22,114 nucleotides of DNA from JAQVUB01 sp033809415. GTDB lineage: Bacteria; Verrucomicrobiota; Lentisphaeria; Oligosphaerales; Oligosphaeraceae. The notes under the pieces were generated by a model. That model made no database searches. It was not told the origin of the DNA and was given only the letters and a program-made list of their open reading frames with translations. The stretch spans positions 1 to 22,114 of the forward strand of contig JAPXLT010000044.1 of assembly GCA_033809415.1 (NCBI GenBank), given 5' to 3'. This document shows, in pieces, positions 16,415-22,114 of this stretch (within the stretch, counting starts at the first letter, position 1; each line of letters opens with the position of its first letter). The position numbers and the translations under genes were made by a program.

Positions 16415-16585
16415 CCTGTTTTTGTCCACGGAAAACACGAAAAGGCTTGGCGTGGGCTGACGCCCACAACCCATTTTTGTCCACGGAAAGCACGGAAAAC
16501 TCGGAAAATTTGTAGGGTTGCTGCTTTGACGGATGGTGGTGCAAGCGGTTAAAAAAGTGGCGCAACCGTTCCGGTTGTGATTATT
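16415..16585 (+). repeat. Gene-end repeats after the FAD oxidoreductase gene (partial plus full)
   Basis: A truncated copy (T-run, GTCCACGGAAAACACGAAAA; 16418-16443) is followed by a full composite copy. The latter has a GTGGGC-TGAC-GCCCAC hairpin (16452-16467), AACCCA and a T-run, GTCCACGGAAAGCACGG, the GTAGGGTTGCTGCTTTGACG block and the CAACCG-TTC-CGGTTG hairpin (16563-16577). It aligns end to end with 669-812 on the other strand. The hairpin and T-run may end transcription, although 6 bases separate them. Confidence 0.8.
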
Positions 16586-16599
16586 CTGACTGTCGTGGG

Positions 16600-16681
16600 G
16601 TGCGGGGGAGATGTTCTTGTCCTGTCCACTTTGTCCACACTGTCCACACTGTCCACACTGTCCACCACGTCTGCCCCGCAC
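16600..16681 (+). repeat. 9-bp TGTCCACAC array bracketed by inverted arms
   Basis: Five 9-bp units (16623-16667; the inner three are identical TGTCCACAC) lie between GTGCGGGG (16600-16607) and CCCCGCAC (16674-16681). The right arm continues TAC, so its complement reads GTAGTGCGGGG, exactly the left arm of the array after hrpB. The rest of 16403-16830 is repeat-derived up to about 16681 and then A/T-rich leader DNA. Confidence 0.85.
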
Positions 16682-16741
16682 TACAGAAGACTGACCTATT
16701 ACACCGATAACTTGTTCCGCATGAAAAAAAAGCATCATGGC

Positions 16742-16770
16742 TTGAAATAACCACAAAACATTATTAAAGT
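16742..16770 (+). promoter_or_regulatory. Candidate promoter of the pseudopilin gene
   Basis: TTGAAA (16742-16747), a 17-base spacer and TAAAGT (16765-16770), about 60 bases before the preferred start at 16831. The -35 is good and the -10 moderate. Confidence 0.35.
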
Positions 16771-16830
16771 ACTGATAGAGACAGAGCAATCATGGATTCG
16801 AGTCACCCCAAAGATAAAGGATATACTACC

Positions 16831-17721
16831 ATGCGAAGCAATTATTTAAATGTTTTGGCTACTGGTCATCAAGATTCTGTTTTCAAGTCCGTCCACCGCA
16901 AGAAGTTTACTTTAATTGAACTGCTCGTGGTGATCGCCATCATTGCCATTCTGGCCAGCATGCTGATCCCTTCTCTGCAGAAAGCCCGTGCAACGGCCAA
17001 GCGGGTTGGATGCCTGAATAATATTCGTCAGCTTGGTATGTGCATACTCAACTATGCGATGGACCATGATGATATAATAGTACCGTATATTGTGTCGGCC
17101 AATTCGAGGGAAAACGGTGGAAGCGTACGCCACACCAACCGCGGGATTTCGGCTCCAGTCGGGGCAAACTGGCTATATCTGATACGAGACTATGTCGGAC
17201 TCGGGGACGTCAAAGTGCCCTCCAACAACAATTACAATTATTGCCAGATCGACAAAAAGCATATTACGGGAATTCTGCACTGCCCGGCAGCCGGCAAATT
17301 TCCTTATGTGATCAACTCCGCCGGAACGATGATGAGCTACGGTTATCTGATGAACACCTGCTATTACGGGATGCTTCAATATTATATCGGAGGGCTGGAT
17401 TGGTTTAGTGACGGACAAGCTATCAGGAACTTTCCGAAAACTTTCAATGGGCTGAAGTCTCCTGCTGCCAAAGGAGTGCTTGTCGATTCCGTTTTTAATA
17501 GAAACTCGCTTTGTATCGGAAGTTATGATCACTCGTCCATTAACGAGATTGGCTGCCTTTCGGTCTATAACGATGGACAGAATATTTCCCGCAAGCGCCA
17601 TGGCGGCAACACCAATTTTGTTTTTGCCGATGGTCATGTCGAAACGATCTCCGAAGCAGATTACACTTACCAAAAGAAACTTGGAAAATATGCAGGCAAA
17701 CTGGTTTGGGCCGCACATTAA
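16831..17721 (+). CDS. Type IV pilin-like (prepilin leader, H-X9-DG) protein
   Basis: A 296-residue pseudopilin. A 25-residue basic leader ends in RKK, directly followed by FTLIELLVVIAIIAIL with Glu at +5; the residue before the cut site is Lys where Gly is canonical. After the helix comes a globular part with CLNNIRQLG, and near the C-terminus RHGGNTNFVFADGH, an exact H-X9-DG motif. This is the large PVC/Lentisphaerota family of type II secretion or pilin-like proteins, usually present in many copies per genome; its role is unproven. The ATG at 16831 has AAAGGA 9 bases upstream. An in-frame ATG at 16792 would add 13 residues. It lies 77 bases before the GH16 gene in the same direction, so they may share a transcript. 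Confidence 0.9.
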   Translation: MRSNYLNVLATGHQDSVFKSVHRKKFTLIELLVVIAIIAILASMLIPSLQKARATAKRVGCLNNIRQLGMCILNYAMDHDDIIVPYIVSANSRENGGSVRHTNRGISAPVGANWLYLIRDYVGLGDVKVPSNNNYNYCQIDKKHITGILHCPAAGKFPYVINSAGTMMSYGYLMNTCYYGMLQYYIGGLDWFSDGQAIRNFPKTFNGLKSPAAKGVLVDSVFNRNSLCIGSYDHSSINEIGCLSVYNDGQNISRKRHGGNTNFVFADGHVETISEADYTYQKKLGKYAGKLVWAAH

Positions 17722-17798
17722 AATCGGTCGTCCATATGCCGGATATTGACCCGGAAAAACCGAAGCACAACAACAAAAAATAAAAAAAGGCCTTTGAG

Positions 17799-20700
17799 AT
17801 GCTGAACAAATCCGTTTTGACGCTGGGAATGATTCTTGGGTTGACAATGCTGCTGAATGCCGACATGGCGAAAGAATGGATGCGGAACTCCTGGAAGGGA
17901 TACGAGCCTTTTGCCGAGCATGAGTTTGTCGATGACATGCTCCATATTTCCAACGTGCAGTCCTCGTATGGCTTTGGATGGCGCTCGAGAACATATTATC
18001 AGGCCGTCGCTGGCGACGAGGTGGTCATTACCGCCTCGGTCAAGGGACAAGGCGAGGTCGCCTTCCAGCTGCAGAATTTTGCCGCCGATGGTCGGCAATG
18101 GCTGGGAATCGCCCCGCAAACTGCAAGTGCGGCATTGGAGAATGATTGGCAGCAGAAAACGTTCCGCCTTCTGGTTATCAACCTCAAGGATGGAGTCACA
18201 GGCAGGGTCATGCCAACCTTTTTAGGCAAGCATGGAACGGAACTCTATATCAAAAACATCACTGTACAGGTATTCCGAGGAAATTTTGCCGGCAACTTGA
18301 TGTTTCCCCGGCATTGGCTTGTCTTTGCCGATGTTGACAAAAACCTCGAGGCGCCAGTCGATACGATTCCGCAGGAAATCGGGGGCGTCAAAGGGCAGCC
18401 GATGACTCTGAATGGCGGCCTTCTTTCGCTGAAACCTTATTTTGCCAAACCCCAGCTCCGGAACTGCGCCTGGCTCTATGCGGAGATCGAGGCGCCTTAC
18501 GCCTGCGAGTATACGATTGGCGCTGGCGCAGACTATTTCATGGCTCTCTATGTCAACGGAGTGAAAATCATCGATACACTGCAAGCCGGTAATCGCGATT
18601 ATCCTCCTCATTTCAGCAACCATATTGCAAATGCCGCAATACGCAAAGGCAGCAACATCATTGCCGTGAAATTTCTCTCCGGCAGCGGCTCTAACCCGCG
18701 CATTTCACTGGGCGGCGCCAATGAGCTGCGTGATCTTTCCTCCGTCGTCACAGTCACCCAGCAGGATGATCTGGATGATTATGAAAAGCAGGGGGAGCGC
18801 CCAGGCAATCCGAAACTGATTGAAGGAATCCTGACCGACGGCATCGAGACAAAATGCGGCTTCGGCCACTATTCAGCCGGCTCGGAAATTTTCTTCGCTG
18901 GAAAGACCTATGAGCTTCCCGCCAAAAGCGGCGATCTCCTTTTCGCCACTGGAATCCGCCTGCAGAAGCTCAGCGGGAAAGGCACGATGACTTTTGACCA
19001 GGGAGGAACCGTTTCCCTGGTGCTGCGCCATAGCGATCAGGAAGCCGTCCTTACGGTTGACTTTATGCAGAAAGGTCAAGTTCTGCAGTCGATGCCCTTT
19101 CCGAAGAGTGCCCTGCCGGTTGACATTATCCTGGCAATCAGCCATCATGAATTCTTTGTCAATATGCTGAGCGTTCAAGATAGCCGCCTGAGGGCAATCC
19201 TTGGGAAAGGGGACTTTGCGGACTTGAAAAACTTTTCCTCCCGCATTCGCCTGGATGGCTGCGAAGCAACCGTTGACAACTATTTTACAGGCTTGGCCAA
19301 GCGCGAGGTCAAAAGCAATACCGTGCCCTTCAAAGTTGCCCTTGATGCAACCTTTGATCCAGTGAAAGCAGGCTGGAAGCGGATCTGGCAGGATGAATTT
19401 GACGGGGAGCAGGTCGATTGGGAAAACACCTGGATGAATAGCCCTTGGAATCCTGTTCCGAAAAATCGCGACATGGCTTATCTCAAGGACGGCATTCTGC
19501 ACATCCGTTGCGATTTCACCGAGACTCCCAACGGCAAGTTTCCCTTTACTGGCAGGACGGTAGGTCTTTATTCACAGAAACGCTTCGGGTATGGTTACTA
19601 CGAGGCTCGGGTTCGCTTCACCAAGAAGCCAGGCTGGTGGGCGGCATTCTGGATGCTTGACGAGGGGCGCAACATGTCGGTCGGCGGCGGTTATGAACTC
19701 GATATCTTTGAAGACTATTCCACCCGGGGCGGTGCTCCCATTATAGCCAACAATCTGCATGTCAGCTATGGTCCGAACATGCGCAGTTATGGCTATCATT
19801 TCGAGCTGCCCGGCTCCTTGGATGATTTTTACGTGATCGGCTGCAAATGGACTCCGTTTGAATATTCCACCTATGTGAATGGCAAGTTGCTCCGGGCAAC
19901 TGCGCGGCACAGCCCCTATGAATCGGTCACCTACGACGCAATTAACCACGCCTTCGGCACCTCGACCCTGTATCTCTGCGTAAGTGGCCAGGCCGGGTAT
20001 TCCGGCGGTCGTGCCACCAGTGAAGGCAGTGAAGAATATCTGGTAGATTATGTCCGTGCCTACGAATATCCAAGGGATAAGGATCCGCTGATCCGTTTTA
20101 CTACAATCCCGGAGAAGTCTGTGGTCAAAACCGGCGAGCCTTTTGTTTTCGAGGTATCAGTCAGCCCGTCGGAAATCAGCCGCTCGCCAGTGTCAACGGT
20201 CTATCTGTTTGACAACGGCAATCTGCTGGATTACAAGACGGCGCCGCCGTACCGTTTCTCGCTTGCCATTGACCGGAAACATTTTGAAAATACTGCTTGG
20301 GACAGTGCGGGACGCTCAGGCAAAAAACCGATTATGGATGGATACCCGCATTTTTTCATAGCGGCAGTCCAGGATGAGGCCGGCAATGTCGCCTATACCG
20401 AAGCCTTCCCGGTCATAGCAGACATGACCGGCGGCGAACCGTATCAGGAAACCATTCCGGCGGTTCCCGGCATCCTGCCGGCAGTGAATTTTAATGTCGG
20501 CGGACAGAATATCGCCAGCTACAAACAGGTGCGCGGCGGCTACCCGACCGGCCAGGAGAAGCTGTTCAGCAGGAAAGCGATGCACCTTCGCGAAGCGGGG
20601 GAATGGGTCACTTACACGGTCAATGTCCAGCAATCCGGCAAGTATAAAATCATTCTCCATCGCCGGGAATACCGCCGCAATGAATGGCCTATGCGCGGAA

Positions 20701-20885
20701 TGCTCCTGGTGAATGGCAAGTATGTTGGAGACCTGAAAAGCGACGCGGGCGTGAAATCGGCGATCTTGAATGATATTGAACTCCCGACGGGAAAACAACA
20801 GATCACCCTGATTTCAGCATGCACCTACGGAGTCTGGCCGGAATCCCTGGAATTTATATTGACGCAGGACAATGCCGCCCATTGA
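17799..20885 (+). CDS. Secreted multidomain GH16 glycoside hydrolase
   Basis: A 1028-residue exported enzyme. A signal peptide (about 1-21, ending LLNA) is followed by two beta-sandwich-like domains resembling carbohydrate-binding modules (about 25-155 and 160-315) and a further beta-rich part (about 345-515). The GH16 catalytic domain spans about 525-765: WKRIWQDEFDGE at its start and YELDIFED with the catalytic Glu633, Asp635 and Glu638 in ExDxxE form, as in laminarinases, agarases and carrageenases. An Ig-like domain (about 770-880) and a CBM6-like domain (about 890-1025) end it. It should cleave beta-1,3 or beta-1,4 galactan or glucan chains; the exact substrate cannot be told. The ATG has AAAGG 8 bases upstream. 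It follows the pseudopilin gene. Confidence 0.92.
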   Translation: MLNKSVLTLGMILGLTMLLNADMAKEWMRNSWKGYEPFAEHEFVDDMLHISNVQSSYGFGWRSRTYYQAVAGDEVVITASVKGQGEVAFQLQNFAADGRQWLGIAPQTASAALENDWQQKTFRLLVINLKDGVTGRVMPTFLGKHGTELYIKNITVQVFRGNFAGNLMFPRHWLVFADVDKNLEAPVDTIPQEIGGVKGQPMTLNGGLLSLKPYFAKPQLRNCAWLYAEIEAPYACEYTIGAGADYFMALYVNGVKIIDTLQAGNRDYPPHFSNHIANAAIRKGSNIIAVKFLSGSGSNPRISLGGANELRDLSSVVTVTQQDDLDDYEKQGERPGNPKLIEGILTDGIETKCGFGHYSAGSEIFFAGKTYELPAKSGDLLFATGIRLQKLSGKGTMTFDQGGTVSLVLRHSDQEAVLTVDFMQKGQVLQSMPFPKSALPVDIILAISHHEFFVNMLSVQDSRLRAILGKGDFADLKNFSSRIRLDGCEATVDNYFTGLAKREVKSNTVPFKVALDATFDPVKAGWKRIWQDEFDGEQVDWENTWMNSPWNPVPKNRDMAYLKDGILHIRCDFTETPNGKFPFTGRTVGLYSQKRFGYGYYEARVRFTKKPGWWAAFWMLDEGRNMSVGGGYELDIFEDYSTRGGAPIIANNLHVSYGPNMRSYGYHFELPGSLDDFYVIGCKWTPFEYSTYVNGKLLRATARHSPYESVTYDAINHAFGTSTLYLCVSGQAGYSGGRATSEGSEEYLVDYVRAYEYPRDKDPLIRFTTIPEKSVVKTGEPFVFEVSVSPSEISRSPVSTVYLFDNGNLLDYKTAPPYRFSLAIDRKHFENTAWDSAGRSGKKPIMDGYPHFFIAAVQDEAGNVAYTEAFPVIADMTGGEPYQETIPAVPGILPAVNFNVGGQNIASYKQVRGGYPTGQEKLFSRKAMHLREAGEWVTYTVNVQQSGKYKIILHRREYRRNEWPMRGMLLVNGKYVGDLKSDAGVKSAILNDIELPTGKQQITLISACTYGVWPESLEFILTQDNAAH

Positions 20886-20914
20886 CGCAGCAGAACGACC
20901 CGCCCACAGCCTAT

Positions 20915-20986
20915 TTTTTTGTCCACTGAAAGCACGGAAAACCCGGAAAATTTTCTGCGCTTTCAGTGCTTTCCGTGGGCAAAAAA
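20915..20986. repeat. 28-position inverted pair of gene-end repeats between convergent genes
   Basis: The left arm (20915-20942) and right arm (20959-20986) pair at 24 of 28 positions, plus one G-U, around a 16-base loop. Each arm is a copy of the gene-end repeat (T-run, GTCCACTGAAAGCAC or GCCCACGGAAAGCAC). It lies between the stops of GH16 (20885) and the sialidase-fold gene (20991). On both strands the U-run comes first and the A-run last, the reverse of an intrinsic terminator, so any effect on transcript ends would be by another route, for example a 3'-protecting hairpin. Confidence 0.85.
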
Positions 20987-20990
20987 TAGA

Positions 20991-22001
20991 TTATGTGCGG
21001 TCGATCCCGTCCGTGTTTACTGGCACCAGCATCACGTCTGTCTGTGTTTCGTTGCCGGAATAGAAGGTGCAGAAGTGCTTTCCATCCATGACGGTGGCAT
21101 TGACATTGCCTGCATGATAATCGTTTGTGCTTCCGGCGGCAACAATTTCCGGCGGCGGCCATTGCAGTGGATTGTTCCAGACCGTATCAAGGGTTGCAAC
21201 ACGGCGTTTAAGCAATCCCTTGCTACGCTGATAATAATAATTACTCAAAAGACCGCTTTCAGCATCCCAGACCAGGCTTGGCGTAGAGTCTCGTACATCT
21301 CCGATATTGGTCTGCATCTTCCGCCAAGTAACGCCATAATCGGATGACTCCAGCTGGAACTGGCATTGTCCCGTCGCGCCGGTGACCGTTTCGACTCTTG
21401 CAATCGCCAAAATGCGACCATTGCCCAGGTAGACACCGGATTGTTCCGTCGGCCAGGCATCTTTCGGCAAGTCGGATTCCACAACATGCTGCTGCCAGGA
21501 CATCCCGTTATCTCGGCTGGTGAGCGTCCCCCAAGAGTTCTCCGGCAGATCACGGTATTTGCCGGAGAACCAGAAGGACATCAGCCCTACTCCGGGTACG
21601 CTGAAGACATCTGTAATCTGCATGGGCATTGGGTTCAGTTGCAAAGAGGCAATTTTATTAAAGCTCACGCCGTCAATGGAACGATAAAGATCGTGCCGAT
21701 TGGATTCTCCGATACAACGCACCCACAGCAGCATGGCGCCATTTTCATCCAGCCCTTTGCCAATGGCACTTTCACCAAACTCGGGTGTATTCACAACCAG
21801 AGTTTCAGGCGTCCAAGTCATCCCCCCGTCCGTTGATGTGCGCACATAAACGCCTCGGCAGCGTTCATCGATGCGGTGCTCTTTTCCCCGGCTGTAAGCA
21901 CAAACCAATGTATTCCCCAGCGCCTGCACAAAGGACCATGAATTATACCCCGGAGCATCTTGTACAACCAAGGGAACCCTCTCTACCGGAAACTTGCTCA
22001 T
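20991..22001 (-). CDS. Sialidase-fold (Asp-box/BNR repeat) protein
   Basis: A 336-residue six-bladed beta-propeller-like protein. Three clear Asp boxes are visible: STDGGMTW (56-63), SRDNGMSW (162-169) and SSDYGVTW (219-226), and a decayed one at about 108-114 (SIDGVSF). These mark the sialidase/BNR superfamily. The FRIP motif and arginine triad of true sialidases cannot be assigned with confidence, so the substrate may be sialic acid or another glycan. No signal peptide is visible, so it probably acts in the cytoplasm on imported sugars. The ATG at 22001 has AGAGGTGA about 7 bases upstream on the minus strand. It converges on the GH16 gene. The 113 bases beyond it hold only its leader and promoter candidate. 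Confidence 0.85.
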   Translation of the reverse strand: MSKFPVERVPLVVQDAPGYNSWSFVQALGNTLVCAYSRGKEHRIDERCRGVYVRTSTDGGMTWTPETLVVNTPEFGESAIGKGLDENGAMLLWVRCIGESNRHDLYRSIDGVSFNKIASLQLNPMPMQITDVFSVPGVGLMSFWFSGKYRDLPENSWGTLTSRDNGMSWQQHVVESDLPKDAWPTEQSGVYLGNGRILAIARVETVTGATGQCQFQLESSDYGVTWRKMQTNIGDVRDSTPSLVWDAESGLLSNYYYQRSKGLLKRRVATLDTVWNNPLQWPPPEIVAAGSTNDYHAGNVNATVMDGKHFCTFYSGNETQTDVMLVPVNTDGIDRT

Positions 22002-22042
22002 TCGATATTCACCTCTTCTAAATCAAACAACGCCTCGAATAA

Positions 22043-22070
22043 ACTATAAATGCCTTTGAAAGTTCCGCAA
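22043..22070 (-). promoter_or_regulatory. Candidate promoter of the sialidase-fold gene
   Basis: On the minus strand, TTGCGG (22070-22065), a 16-base spacer and TATAGT (22048-22043), about 41 bases upstream of the start codon. Both hexamers are fair, the spacing slightly short. Confidence 0.3.
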
Positions 22071-22114
22071 CTGATTCACAAGAATTTTCGCCGAAATATA
22101 ATCGTATGTTGCAC

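Noticed and set aside
15836..16789. A 317-codon minus-strand frame
   Set aside because: Half is antisense to the FAD oxidoreductase and half translates gene-end repeats and the TGTCCACAC array (CGQCGQCGQ). Not a gene.
20915..20986. A bidirectional intrinsic terminator
   Set aside because: The hairpin is strong, but on both strands the U-run precedes the stem and the A-run follows it, the opposite of the needed layout. It is kept as an inverted repeat only.

Overview
This 22.1-kb stretch looks like chromosome from a Gram-negative, moderately GC-rich bacterium of the Planctomycetes-Verrucomicrobia-Lentisphaerota group, most likely Lentisphaerota (Victivallis-like). The evidence is a Kdo transferase (so lipopolysaccharide is made), a pseudopilin with an FTLIELLVVIAIIAIL leader and a C-terminal H-X9-DG motif, a multidomain secreted GH16 glycosidase, an Asp-box sialidase-fold protein, an extracytoplasmic VWA plus coiled-coil pair, and intergenic repeats of a kind I associate with this group. 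The phylum is inferred from protein style and not from a marker gene.

Layout. 1-815 is non-coding and repeat-rich. A small bacterial-PH membrane protein (816-1409, minus) is divergent from waaA/kdtA (1649-2944), which is followed by the DEAH helicase hrpB (3115-5664), an orphan AAA/DUF4143 ATPase (5948-7210) and pgi (7490-9115). Next come a very large Gln-rich coiled-coil membrane protein (9355-12462) and a VWA/GATase-like membrane protein (12905-15097), which probably work together at the envelope. Then an FAD-dependent oxidoreductase (15209-16402), a pseudopilin (16831-17721) and a secreted GH16 enzyme (17799-20885) with carbohydrate-binding-like flanks. The GH16 gene converges on a sialidase-fold gene (20991-22001, minus). 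The right third therefore suggests glycan capture and breakdown; the left two thirds are housekeeping and envelope genes.

The most unusual content is between the genes. Seven of the ten genes have, close after the stop codon and in the sense orientation of the gene, a related T-run plus purine-rich repeat (core GTCCACGGAAA). Between the convergent GH16 and sialidase genes two copies form a 28-position inverted repeat. Other modules are a CAACCG-GGA-CGGTTG hairpin block, a roughly 210-bp element with three hairpins present twice (with one compensatory base-pair change between copies), and short minisatellites of 7, 9 or 11 bp that all contain GTCC but are homogeneous within each locus. Two of these arrays are bracketed by inverted GTGCGGGG/CCCCGCAC arms. 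No tRNA, rRNA, CRISPR array, transposase or intact insertion sequence was recognised.
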